Shown: piece by piece, positions 45,151 to 52,434 of the stretch
Layout of the letters: every line of letters starts with the position of its first letter
Numbering within the stretch: position 1 is the first letter of the stretch
Origin: VRUE01 sp963698085
GTDB lineage: Bacteria; Actinomycetota; Thermoleophilia; Solirubrobacterales; 70-9
Reading direction: 5' to 3'
DNA length: 64,000 bases
Assembly (NCBI GenBank): GCA_963698085.1
Contig: OY969122.1
Location: 62,001-126,000 of the forward strand
The notes under the pieces: generated by a model
Databases searched by the model: none
What the model was told of the DNA's origin: nothing
The model's input: the letters and a program-made list of their open reading frames with translations, nothing else
Position numbers and translations under genes: made by a program

Positions 45151-45621
45151 CTACGCGACAGTCAACAAAGGTTCATCGCAAGACGGTCCTCGCCGCAAGA
45201 TCTCGCGAAGCGAATCGGCCGTCCAGCGGTCGATCTCGAAATCGGCGGCCCGCCTAATCCGCCGTCGCTGGTTGTTCAAGGCAGGCTCTAAACGAAGCCT
45301 GCCTTCGAACTGAGCGACCGCATCAATAGGGACCAAGTACACCGCGCGACTTGGCGGGAAGTAAACACCGAATATGTCTGCAAGCCCGACGTACGACTGA
45401 GGCCCACGCCCGTGATCGGTGGTCCTGCAGTTGAAGATAATGCAGCCCTGCCGCGGCCATGCGGTCTTGCACTGGACCCTGAGGAACTCGCCCTCCCCCA
45501 GATGGACGGCCAAGTCGTATGGCTGCCCCTCGCCGAACGGAACCAGAACGTGAAAACCTCGATCCACCAGCGCGGCTAAAACCATTGCCTCTCCAGTGTT
45601 GCCGCTCCCAGACGCTGCCAT
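45151..45621 (-). CDS. PD-(D/E)XK nuclease-fold protein (group-I-intron-endonuclease-like, PDDEXK_5 type)
   Basis: The 156 residues match the plan of this family: GNTGEAMVLAALVDRGFHVLVPFGEGQPYDLAVHL, then GEFLRVQCKTAW, then a Tyr-rich strand and FGVYFPPSRAVYLVPID, and RLRLEPALNNQRRRIRRAADFEI. Likely catalytic residues are E11, D36, Q50 and K52 (E, YD, QxK). Relatives are homing or restriction-like nucleases, sometimes in mobile DNA. It stands alone, 11 nt upstream of rnz and divergent from tRNA-Arg. DNA cleavage is inference. Confidence 0.75.
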   Translation of the reverse strand: MAASGSGNTGEAMVLAALVDRGFHVLVPFGEGQPYDLAVHLGEGEFLRVQCKTAWPRQGCIIFNCRTTDHGRGPQSYVGLADIFGVYFPPSRAVYLVPIDAVAQFEGRLRLEPALNNQRRRIRRAADFEIDRWTADSLREILRRGPSCDEPLLTVA

Positions 45622-45703
45622 AGGGAAACTTTATGTCTTCACTAAGACGGAACATACGTTTGGGTCGGCACCCCTAACAGCCAGGAACTAAGCTGCATGT
45701 TCG

Positions 45704-45777
45704 GCGCCCGTAGCTCAGCTGGATAGAGCGTTCGCCTCCGGAGCGAAAGGCCGCAGGTTCGAATCCTGCCGGGCGCG
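45704..45777 (+). tRNA. tRNA-Arg (anticodon CCG)
   Basis: A 74-nt cloverleaf. Acceptor GCGCCCG (45704-45710) pairs with CGGGCGC (45770-45776), discriminator G at 45777. The D-arm contains AGCTCAGCTGGATAGAGC. The anticodon stem TTCGC/GCGAA encloses the loop CTCCGGA with anticodon CCG. T-arm GCAGG-TTCGAAT-CCTGC. CCA is not encoded. It reads CGG codons, frequent in high-GC genomes. A protein gene starts 2 nt after the discriminator base. Confidence 0.97.
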
Positions 45778-45779
45778 TC

Positions 45780-46493
45780 ATGGACGGGATCACGGATACT
45801 CGCCCGCCGCGCGGGGCGATCGCGGTGGTCGTGATCGGCCTGATCGCCACCCTTGCTGCCGGGGCGCTGGCTACCGACGAGGTGGGCGGCAGCTCGGTGG
45901 AGATCGAATGGGTGGCGCGAGCGCCGCTTCCCGACTCGCCGCCTGAGACGATCCCGGGTGGCGGCTCGATGCGCCTCCAGAACGGTGGGCTGCGGGTAAG
46001 CGAAGACAACATCGAAGGCGAACGGATCTTCCTTGCCACCTCGGTCTTGCGGATCGAGGCAGGCTCGGCTGTCGGACAGGCGCGGGTGCGCTGCAGGATG
46101 AGCGGCGGCGGTGCCGAGCTGGGCCGCACCGTTAACAGCCGCGGCGCCTTTCCTCGCTCCACCGGCGAATACAACCTGACCAAGCAGGAGGTCCCCGAAA
46201 GCGTCGGCGTCAGGTTGCCGATCCAGGGGGCCGAATTCGCCTCGCTGGAAATGGGTGACGCCTTTGAGGCCTTCACCGATCTGCCCGGCGTCGTCGTCAG
46301 CTGGCAGCCATACCGGACCAACTCGCAGGAATGGCAATGGGGCCTCCCCCCAGGTCGCCTGCAGGAGCCGCTCTCGCTCGGCTTCGCCGGCTTCTGGCGA
46401 ACCGCACGTCAGCCGTCGGTCGAGATCGTCTGCACGGTCGAGACCGGCACCGGCGAGGCCACTGTTCGCGCCACGGGCGACCTCAGGAGCTAG
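45780..46493 (+). CDS. Membrane-anchored hypothetical protein starting at the tRNA 3' end
   Basis: Not recognised. The 237-residue product has one N-terminal transmembrane helix (about 14-32, AIAVVVIGLIATLAAGALA), then an extracytoplasmic beta-rich domain with no motif I can name. Two cysteines (VRCRMSG; IVCTVETG) could form a disulfide. The ATG lies 2 nt after the tRNA discriminator base, so no Shine-Dalgarno sequence is available and cleavage by RNase Z would leave a mRNA beginning UCAUG. No later Met would keep the membrane helix. The 3' end overlaps the SRAP gene by 11 bp, convergently. Confidence 0.7.
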   Translation: MDGITDTRPPRGAIAVVVIGLIATLAAGALATDEVGGSSVEIEWVARAPLPDSPPETIPGGGSMRLQNGGLRVSEDNIEGERIFLATSVLRIEAGSAVGQARVRCRMSGGGAELGRTVNSRGAFPRSTGEYNLTKQEVPESVGVRLPIQGAEFASLEMGDAFEAFTDLPGVVVSWQPYRTNSQEWQWGLPPGRLQEPLSLGFAGFWRTARQPSVEIVCTVETGTGEATVRATGDLRS

Positions 46494-47283
46494 GAGCCAC
46501 CAGCAACTCAGGGCCCTCGATCCCTTTGCCTACTTTGTTCAGCTTCGGGTTGGCGGGAGAGCCCTCCATGCGCGATGCGGGGAGCGGCGCGCACATCGCG
46601 ATCGCGTCCTCGACCTCGAGGTCGGGTCGCAGCCATGCTGCCTCAGCCTCTGCGCTCGGCAAGATCGCCGGCATCCGGTCGTGCACTTTGGCGACGACCT
46701 CGTTCGGGGTCGTGGTGACGATCGTGCAGCTGTAGAGCCAGCCGTCCTCGAAGCCGCGGTCCCCCTCGTCCTCCCACTCCTTGCGGGTGCAGATGCCGGC
46801 GAAGGCGAAGGGCTCGCCGCCGTCGACGGTGAAGCGCCAGGGCTGGCGCGGCTGCTTCGGGTCCTCGGCCCGCATCCACTCATAGAAGCCGTCGGCGACG
46901 ATCAGGCAGCGGTGGCGGAACTTGCCGACCAGCGGCGCGTAGGCCCGACTCGAGGTCAAGTTCTCGGCTTTGGCGTTGATCATCCGGTAGCCGACCTTGA
47001 GGTCCTTGGCCCAGCGAGGAACTAATCCCCAACGCATTAGCCGGGCCTCGCGCTCGCCGTCAGCCGCCTCCTCGGGGTCGGGGGAAGCGCGCACGGTCAG
47101 CACCTCCTGGGTCGGTGCGACGTTGAAACGCCCCAGCCCGGATTCTGCTTTCTTCACCCGCTCCTTACTCGGCGGCGGCGCCTCGCCGGACGAGTTCCGC
47201 TCCAGCGAGCGTTCCAGCTCGACCTGAAAGCGATCGGCGATCGTCTTCGTGTCTTTGGCCGTGACGGTGAAGCGTCCGCACAT
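46483..47283 (-). CDS. SRAP-domain protein (HMCES/YedK family)
   Basis: Forms a covalent thiazolidine crosslink with abasic sites in single-stranded DNA to shield them. The start MCGRFTVTA puts the catalytic Cys at position 2 after Met removal. NVAPTQEVLTVR, RWGLVPRWAKD, MINAKAENLTSSRAYAPLVGKFRHRCLIVADGFYEW and TTTPNEVVAKVHDRMPAIL supply the Asn, Glu and His of the active site. The frame extends 16 codons upstream, but Cys2 fixes the start at 47283. It has 266 residues, with an insertion near residue 33. Confidence 0.95.
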   Translation of the reverse strand: MCGRFTVTAKDTKTIADRFQVELERSLERNSSGEAPPPSKERVKKAESGLGRFNVAPTQEVLTVRASPDPEEAADGEREARLMRWGLVPRWAKDLKVGYRMINAKAENLTSSRAYAPLVGKFRHRCLIVADGFYEWMRAEDPKQPRQPWRFTVDGGEPFAFAGICTRKEWEDEGDRGFEDGWLYSCTIVTTTPNEVVAKVHDRMPAILPSAEAEAAWLRPDLEVEDAIAMCAPLPASRMEGSPANPKLNKVGKGIEGPELLVAPSS

Positions 47284-47294
47284 GGCGAAGCAGC

Positions 47295-48275
47295 CTAGAC
47301 CGGCCGGGCCTCGGGGTGCTCGCGGTACCACTCGAGGGTGCGGCGCAGACCTTCGCCCAACTCGACCTTCGGTCGCCAGCCGGTCAGCTCTCGCAGCTTG
47401 GTCGAGTCGACGAACTGACGGTCGATCTCGCCATCGGGATTGCCGGTGCCCCGAAGGTCGGGCTTGACACCGATGCCAGCGGCCTCGGCGATCAGCTCGA
47501 CCACCTCCCGAACAGAGTGCGGCCGCTCGCCGCCAGCGTTGAAGGCCTCCCCCACTGCTCCGTTGCCGAGCGCGCCGGCAATCGCCAGATAGGCAGAGAC
47601 GGCATCCTCGACGTGGAGGAAGTCGCGCTCGGGGCTGCCGTCGGAGCGGATCACCGGCGCTCTCCCGCCGAGCAAGGCGATGACGGTCTCCGGGATCAGC
47701 CTGGAGAAGTTGAGATCGCCGCCGCCGTAGACGTTGGCGAAGCGGGTCACCGCAAGCGGCAGGTCGTAGGCGGTCGCATAGCTGCGAGCGATCGTGTCGG
47801 CCGCAGCCTTGCTGGCGTCATAGGGATAAGCGGCGCGCAGCGGGAAGTCCTCGCGGTAGGGGAGCTCGGGGCTCGCGCCGTAGGCCTTGTCGGAGGAAGC
47901 GAAGACGACCCGCGCAACCTCGTGGGTGCGGCAGGCCTCAAAGACGTTCCAGGCACCCTGAACGTTTACCTCGAAGGTCTCTAAGGGCGACTTGCGAGCG
48001 ACGCCCACAATCGTCTGGGCGGCGAGATGGAAGACCGAGTCCGCTGCCTCGACGGCCCCGGCCACCGCCTCCGCATCGCGCAAGTCGGCCTCGACCAGCT
48101 CTACCTCACCCCTGATCCCAAGCAGGTCCAGGCCAGAGCGGCGCTCGCCGCCGACATCGGCCAGGCGTGGCGCCGGACGGTCCAAAGCGCGAACCGCATC
48201 GCCTCGTTCAAGTAGGGCACGCGCGAGATGGGAGCCGACGAAGCCGTGGGCGCCGGTAACCAAGATCCGAGTCAC
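47295..48275 (-). CDS. NAD-dependent sugar-nucleotide dehydratase/epimerase (CDP-glucose 4,6-dehydratase-like)
   Basis: An extended short-chain dehydrogenase of 326 residues starting at GTG 48275 (GTGA overlap with the nucleotidyltransferase). The Rossmann motif is LVTGAHGFVGSHLARALL. The Ser/Thr-Tyr-Lys triad is in ASSDKAYG and YPYDASKAAAD. FANVYGGGDLNFSRLIPETV and RDFLHVEDAV resemble RfbG rather than GalE. Paired with an RfbF-like enzyme, it most likely makes CDP-4-keto-6-deoxyglucose for a surface polysaccharide. The exact product is uncertain. Confidence 0.85.
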   Translation of the reverse strand: MTRILVTGAHGFVGSHLARALLERGDAVRALDRPAPRLADVGGERRSGLDLLGIRGEVELVEADLRDAEAVAGAVEAADSVFHLAAQTIVGVARKSPLETFEVNVQGAWNVFEACRTHEVARVVFASSDKAYGASPELPYREDFPLRAAYPYDASKAAADTIARSYATAYDLPLAVTRFANVYGGGDLNFSRLIPETVIALLGGRAPVIRSDGSPERDFLHVEDAVSAYLAIAGALGNGAVGEAFNAGGERPHSVREVVELIAEAAGIGVKPDLRGTGNPDGEIDRQFVDSTKLRELTGWRPKVELGEGLRRTLEWYREHPEARPV

Positions 48276-49030
48276 GGAGCCCCCTGTGGCGCTTTTCCCG
48301 TGACATTGACGGGAGACTCGCCATAGGTCGCCCAAGGGGCCTCGCCGCTTGCCCAGAGGTCGTTAAGCACGACCGCGTCCTTGTAGGTGTCCATGCAGTC
48401 CCAGAACCCGTCGTGCCGGTGCGCGAAGAGCCGGCTGTCGGCGGCCAGGAGCGCCAGGGGCTCGCGCTCGAGCACGCTGCTCTCGTCGAGATAGCCGAGC
48501 GCACCTGGCTCAAAGCAAAAGAAGCCACCGTTGATCCAGTGCTCGCTGCGGGGCTTCTCGGCGAAGCCGTCGACCCGGCCACCGTCGCCGAGCTCGGCGA
48601 CGCCCCACTGCAAGTGCGGCCGCACCGCGGTCATCGTCGCCAGGCCACCGTGGGAGCCGTGAAAGTCGAGTAGGGCGTTGAGGTCGATGTCGGCAACGCC
48701 GTCGGCGTAGGTCGCGCAGAACGTCCCGCCTCCAAGGCGATCGCCGAGGCAGGCGAGTCGGCCGCCGGTCGGCGTGTCCTCGCCGGTGTCGATGCACTCG
48801 ACCGTGATTCCTTCAGGCCAGGGCTCGGCGGCAACGAACTCCTCCACCGCCTCGCCGAGGTATCCCGTCGCGAGTAGGAAGCGATCAAAGCCCTGCGCTG
48901 AGTAGATACCGATCACGTGCCAGACGATCGGCATGCCGCCGATCTCGACCAGCGCCTTCGGCACCGACTCGGTGCGCTCGCGCAGCCGCGTACCGCGGCC
49001 GCCGCAGAGGATGACAACCGGCGGTTTCAG
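48272..49030 (-). CDS. Glucose-1-phosphate cytidylyltransferase-like nucleotidyltransferase, probable CTG start
   Basis: The essential N-terminal signature VVILCGGRGTRLRERTESVPKALVEIGG lies upstream of the first ATG (48964), which would delete it. No ATG, GTG or TTG is in frame back into moaD. The only start that keeps the motif is CTG at 49028-49030, overlapping the moaD stop as CTGA, matching the ATGA/GTGA junctions used throughout this window. The product would be 252 residues, normal for RfbF. Other family marks are TGEDTPTGGRLACL, YADGVADIDL, EKPRSEHWINGGFF and FWDCMDTYKDAVVLNDLW. Confidence 0.85.
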   Translation of the reverse strand: MKPPVVILCGGRGTRLRERTESVPKALVEIGGMPIVWHVIGIYSAQGFDRFLLATGYLGEAVEEFVAAEPWPEGITVECIDTGEDTPTGGRLACLGDRLGGGTFCATYADGVADIDLNALLDFHGSHGGLATMTAVRPHLQWGVAELGDGGRVDGFAEKPRSEHWINGGFFCFEPGALGYLDESSVLEREPLALLAADSRLFAHRHDGFWDCMDTYKDAVVLNDLWASGEAPWATYGESPVNVTGKAPQGAP

Positions 49031-49302
49031 CTGCCGCCGGCGACCGCCGGCAAAATCGTCACCTCGTCGCCCTCGCTGATCGCCGTATCGAGGCCCTGCT
49101 GGAAGCGAATGTCCTCACCGCTGACGTAGACGTTGACGAAGCGGCGCAGGTCGCCGTCCTGGGTAATTCGCTCGCGCAGGTCGCCATGGGTATCGAAGAC
49201 CGCGTCGAGCACCTCGCCCACGGTCGAGCCGGAAACCTCAACCTCGGCGTCGCCGCCCGTCGCGGCGCGCAACTGGGTCGGGATCTTCACGGTGACGGAC
49301 AT
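49027..49302 (-). CDS. MoaD/ThiS-family ubiquitin-like sulfur carrier (CysO/HcyS-like)
   Basis: The 91-residue beta-grasp protein starts MSVTVKIPTQLR and ends EGDEVTILPAVAGGS. The Gly-Gly tail that carries the thiocarboxylate in active carriers is followed by one extra Ser, so a peptidase would have to trim it. It is coupled to the upstream threonine-synthase-like gene (TGATG junction) and downstream of the SAM riboswitch. This resembles CysO-CysM in mycobacteria and HcyS in Wolinella more than molybdopterin synthesis; no moaE or thiazole gene is nearby. Confidence 0.85.
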   Translation of the reverse strand: MSVTVKIPTQLRAATGGDAEVEVSGSTVGEVLDAVFDTHGDLRERITQDGDLRRFVNVYVSGEDIRFQQGLDTAISEGDEVTILPAVAGGS

Positions 49303-50537
49303 CAGACGGCTACCTCCTGCTGTTCGAACGCGGACTCGAAGCTGTCGAGATCGGGGTCGATCTCGTGCATATGGAAGCTATCGCGCGCCGCGTCAAGCGT
49401 CTTTAGCCCCTCGCCAGTGATGTAGACGACGACCCGCTCACCCGCGCCGATGTCGCCTCGCTCGGCCAGCTTGGCGAGGACACCGATCGTGACTCCACCC
49501 GCAGTCTCGGTGAAGATCCCCGTCGTCTCCGCCAGCAGGCGGATGCCGGCGCGGATCTCCTCGTCGGTGACCGAGTCGATCGCGCCACCGCTGCGGCGCG
49601 CCTGCTCGAGCGCGTAGGGGCCATCTGCCGGGTCACCGATCGCGAGGCTCTTGGCGATCGTCTCCGGCTTCTGCGGCTTGCAGACGTCCCAGCCCTCGGC
49701 GAAGGCAGTGGCTACGGGACTGCAACCCAGTGCCTGGGCGCCGTTGAAGACCGGCTGGGAGCCCTCAACCAACCCCAGGTCGGTCCACTCCTGGAATCCG
49801 CGCGCAACCTTGGTGAAGAGCGAGCCCGAGGCGATCGGGCAGACGACCCGATCGGGCAGCTCCCAGCCGAGCTGCTCGGCCGTCTCGTAGGCGAGCGTCT
49901 TTGAGCCCTCGGCGTAGTAAGGACGCAGGTTGACGTTGACGAAGGCCCACGGGCGCGTTTCGGCGAGCTGGGTGCAGAGCCGGTTGACGTCGTCGTAGTT
50001 GCCGCGTACGCCGACCAGGTTGGTGCCGTAGATCCCCGTCGCGAGCAGCTTCTGCTCCTCCAGGTTGGCGGGCACGAGGACGTAGGACTCCAGGCCGGCA
50101 GCCGCGGCATGGGCGGCAACGGCGTTGGCGAGGTTGCCGGTTGAGGCACAGGCCACGGTCTTGAAGCCCAGCTCCTTCGCCTTCGCGACCGCAACCGCAA
50201 CGACGCGGTCCTTGAAGGAGTGGGTGGGATTGGCGGCGTCGTTCTTGACCCAGATCTCGGCCTCGATCCCGAGTCGCTCGGCGAGGCGATCGGCGCGCAC
50301 CAGCGGCGTCAGGCCCGGCTCGAGCGGATCGAGCGGCCGGCCGCCGAAGGGGAGGAAGTCGCCGTAGCGCCAGATCCCCTGCGAGCCGGCTTGGATCCGG
50401 CGCTTGACCTCCGCGGCGTCGAACCCCGAGTAGTCGTAGGAGACTTCCAGCGGCCCAAAGCAGTTCTCACATGCGTAGCTGGCACCGAGCTCGTAGGTCG
50501 CCCCGCACTCTTTGCACTTCAAGCTCTCGACTGACAT
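49302..50537 (-). CDS. thrC: Threonine-synthase-family PLP enzyme
   Basis: A fold-type II PLP enzyme of 411 residues. The N-terminal zinc ribbon has C8, C11, C23 and C26 (CKECG, CENC). The PLP lysine is K109 in NPTHSFKDR, and ACASTGNLANAVAAHAAAAGL is the phosphate loop. Family members convert O-phosphohomoserine to threonine. Two facts suggest a sulfur role instead or as well: a SAM-I riboswitch controls it, and the next gene is a sulfur carrier. The start (ATG 50537) has GAAAGAGG 5 nt before it; longer frames run into the riboswitch terminator. Confidence 0.88.
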   Translation of the reverse strand: MSVESLKCKECGATYELGASYACENCFGPLEVSYDYSGFDAAEVKRRIQAGSQGIWRYGDFLPFGGRPLDPLEPGLTPLVRADRLAERLGIEAEIWVKNDAANPTHSFKDRVVAVAVAKAKELGFKTVACASTGNLANAVAAHAAAAGLESYVLVPANLEEQKLLATGIYGTNLVGVRGNYDDVNRLCTQLAETRPWAFVNVNLRPYYAEGSKTLAYETAEQLGWELPDRVVCPIASGSLFTKVARGFQEWTDLGLVEGSQPVFNGAQALGCSPVATAFAEGWDVCKPQKPETIAKSLAIGDPADGPYALEQARRSGGAIDSVTDEEIRAGIRLLAETTGIFTETAGGVTIGVLAKLAERGDIGAGERVVVYITGEGLKTLDAARDSFHMHEIDPDLDSFESAFEQQEVAV

Positions 50538-50558
50538 CCGATCCTCTTTCTTGCCTAG

Positions 50559-50589
50559 AAAAAAACCTCCGCCTTGTGGGGCAGAGGTC
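50559..50589 (-). terminator. Riboswitch-controlled intrinsic terminator upstream of thrC
   Basis: On the minus strand: ACCUCUGCC, loop CCACAA, GGCGGAGGU, then a run of seven U. The loop-side CCCCACA (minus strand; plus 50575-50581) can instead pair with UGUGGGG at the 3' side of aptamer helix P1 (plus 50604-50610). That gives the expected switch between terminator and antiterminator. Confidence 0.85.
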
Positions 50590-50605
50590 CGATCGGACGC
50601 CTTCC

Positions 50606-50732
50606 CCACATCTTCCAGGTCCCCGGACGATCACGGCAAACCTGCTGGAGTTGGCACCTCCCCTCGAACCGATGGTTCGAGGTGGTTGCCGGGGCTTCTG
50701 CGGGCCAGTCCCTCCACCCCTCTAGATGTGGC
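50606..50732 (-). promoter_or_regulatory. SAM-I (S-box) riboswitch aptamer
   Basis: The minus strand shows the conserved S-box blocks in order. P1 is CCACAUCU paired with AGAUGUGG. Then come GGAGGGACUGGCCC (50702-50715), GAAGCCCCGGCAACC (50683-50697), a hairpin CUCGAACC/GGUUCGAG, and GGUGCCAACUCC (50647-50658). With SAM bound, P1 forms and the terminator at 50559-50589 stops transcription of thrC-moaD-rfbF-rfbG. The class call rests on these conserved strings. Confidence 0.9.
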
Positions 50733-50747
50733 GCTTATGTGGAGTTG

Positions 50748-50775
50748 ACTATAGCAACGGATTCGACGCTGACAG
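50748..50775 (-). promoter_or_regulatory. Candidate promoter of the SAM-riboswitch operon
   Basis: On the minus strand, CTGTCA, a 16-nt spacer and TATAGT (50753-50748). The -10 box lies about 15 nt before P1 of the riboswitch. The -35 box is a modest match. Position relative to the aptamer is right for a transcript starting just before P1. The gap 50538-50859 is otherwise filled by the riboswitch and terminator. Confidence 0.5.
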
Positions 50776-50859
50776 CGATCCTGCTCCCTCTGGGCGAACG
50801 CCGTTTAACCTGCACATGACAAATGCCCGCGCCTGCCGACGAGAAGATGAGCCCGAACG

Positions 50860-51867
50860 ATGCCGAACCTTCCGAAACCACGGCTGCGACGGGCTGCCCG
50901 GCGCGACGCGCTCGCCTCGGCGGCACCCCAGCCTGAGCCGCAAACACCGAACGTCGAGCAGATCGACTCTTCCGGCCTGCGCTGGGTCAACATTGAGCGG
51001 CCTGGCGCCCTTGAGCGTGCCTGGCTGGAGGACAACTTCAACTTCCATGCACTCGATCTCGAGGACGTGCTCTCGCGCAACCAGCGGCCGAAGATCGACA
51101 TATACGACGACTACCTCTTCATCGTCCTCCACTTTCCGATCTTCGACCCCGCCGTTGGCCGCCTCGGCACCGGCGAGCTCGACCTCTTCGTCGGCCCCGG
51201 CTACGTCGTCACGATCCCGAACCAGCCGCTCCAACCGGTCGAGTACCTGTTCGAGCGCTGCCGGGCGAAGGAGGAGTTGCGCGAGCAGCTCTTCTCACGC
51301 GGTTCCGGCTATCTGCTCTACCGCCTCGTCGACGACAGCTTCGACTACTGCTTCCCGATGCTGCGCAAGATCGGCAACAAGCTCGACGCGCTGGAGGACG
51401 GCATCTTCGAGGGCCGCTCGGAGGAGGTGGTGCGCGACATCTCCAACGTCAAGCAGGAGATCATCAACTTCCGCAAGGTGATCCGGCCGCAGCGGCCGGT
51501 GCTGCGCGACCTGGAGAAGGTCAAGCAGCGCTATCTCGCCACCGACCTCGACCTGGAGATCTACTTCGACGACATCGTCGATGCACACGAGCGGATCTGG
51601 GACATGCTGGAGAACTACAAGGAGGTGGTCGAGGCACTGGCCGAGACCAACGAGTCGGTGATCTCACATCGGGTCAACGACATCCTCCGTGTCCTCACCT
51701 CGATCAGCGTCATCGTCCTGCCGCTGACCCTGCTGGCGAGCATCTGGGGGATGAATGTGGGGGTACCGGGCGAAGGCGATTTGACGGCATTCTGGGCTGT
51801 CGTCGGTGGGATGTTCGCGCTGCTGCTCGGAATGGTCGCCTACTTCCGCAACCGCGGCTGGCTCTGA
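50860..51867 (+). CDS. corA: CorA-family magnesium/cobalt transporter
   Basis: The 335-residue inner-membrane channel has a large cytoplasmic N-terminal domain (about 40-270; VNIERPGALERAWLEDNFNFHALDLEDVLSRNQRPKIDIYDDYLFIVLHFP). A long stalk helix and two C-terminal transmembrane helices (about 278-298 and 308-328) follow. The GMN selectivity motif is present as IWGMNVGVPGEG. No clear Shine-Dalgarno sequence precedes the ATG at 50860. A palindrome (51877-51928) follows the stop by 9 nt. Confidence 0.94.
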   Translation: MPNLPKPRLRRAARRDALASAAPQPEPQTPNVEQIDSSGLRWVNIERPGALERAWLEDNFNFHALDLEDVLSRNQRPKIDIYDDYLFIVLHFPIFDPAVGRLGTGELDLFVGPGYVVTIPNQPLQPVEYLFERCRAKEELREQLFSRGSGYLLYRLVDDSFDYCFPMLRKIGNKLDALEDGIFEGRSEEVVRDISNVKQEIINFRKVIRPQRPVLRDLEKVKQRYLATDLDLEIYFDDIVDAHERIWDMLENYKEVVEALAETNESVISHRVNDILRVLTSISVIVLPLTLLASIWGMNVGVPGEGDLTAFWAVVGGMFALLLGMVAYFRNRGWL

Positions 51868-51876
51868 CCGGTCCGC

Positions 51877-51928
51877 GGACGTGCCGGTGCTCCGAGGTCC
51901 ATATGGACACCTCTCCACCGGCACGTCC
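51877..51928 (+). repeat. Palindrome 3' of corA (13-bp perfect arms)
   Basis: GGACGTGCCGGTG (51877-51889) pairs perfectly with CACCGGCACGTCC (51916-51928), enclosing a smaller GAGGT/ACCTC stem around CATATG. It has no U-tract. It fills the 78-bp gap between corA and the HIT gene and begins 9 nt after the corA stop, like the other gene-end palindromes here. Confidence 0.75.
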
Positions 51929-51945
51929 AGCATAGGATCGTCCGT

Positions 51946-52434
51946 GTGGCCAACTTTCGGATCTGGGCGCCCTGGCGCCTTGCCTACGTGAAGGACGCGT
52001 CCAAGGACAACGAGGAGGAGTGCATCTTCTGCGCCAAGCCGGCAGCGGGCGACGATGCCGCGAACCTGATCGTCCACCGCGGCGAGCGCTGCTTCGTGAT
52101 CCTCAACCTCTTTCCCTACACCAATGGCCACCTGATGGTGGCGCCCTTCGAGCACATTGGTCGCATCCAGGATCTACCAGCTGAGACGACGACGGAGATG
52201 ATGTCGCTGGCGCAGCGGGCGATGTCCCGGCTGGAGGAGGTCTACGAGCCGCACGGGTTCAACGTCGGCTTCAACCAGGGACGCGTTGCCGGCGCTGGCG
52301 TCGAGCATCACATCCACCTCCACGTAGTTCCACGCTGGGGCGGCGACACCAACTTCATGCCGGTGATCGCCGACACCAGGGTGATGCCGCAAACGCTCGA
52401 GCAGAGCCTCGAGGCGCTGAAGGGAGCGTTTTGA
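51946..52434 (+). CDS. HIT-family nucleotide hydrolase/phosphorylase (Ap4A-type)
   Basis: The 162-residue histidine-triad protein has IFCAKPAAGDD (Zn-type Cys-x2-Cys start is reduced to a single Cys), VILNLFPYTNGHLMVAPFEHIG and the active triad EHHIHLHVVPRWGGDTNF. Members cleave diadenosine polyphosphates or nucleoside phosphoramidates. GTG start at 51946. TTGA overlap with the phosphohexomutase gene. Confidence 0.92.
   Translation: MANFRIWAPWRLAYVKDASKDNEEECIFCAKPAAGDDAANLIVHRGERCFVILNLFPYTNGHLMVAPFEHIGRIQDLPAETTTEMMSLAQRAMSRLEEVYEPHGFNVGFNQGRVAGAGVEHHIHLHVVPRWGGDTNFMPVIADTRVMPQTLEQSLEALKGAF

Noticed and set aside
45704..45777. tRNA-Arg as an integration site for a mobile element
   Set aside because: No integrase, direct repeat of the tRNA 3' end or cargo region is present on either side; only a solitary nuclease-like gene is near.
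49027..49302. Assigning the MoaD-like gene to molybdopterin or thiamine synthesis
   Set aside because: No moaE, moeB, thiG or related gene is nearby. Coupling to thrC under a SAM riboswitch fits an amino-acid sulfur carrier better.
50559..50589. Reading the 50538-50609 extension as the N-terminus of thrC
   Set aside because: It translates the riboswitch terminator (Gly/Phe/Lys-rich) and lacks homology. The zinc ribbon begins at MSVESLKC.
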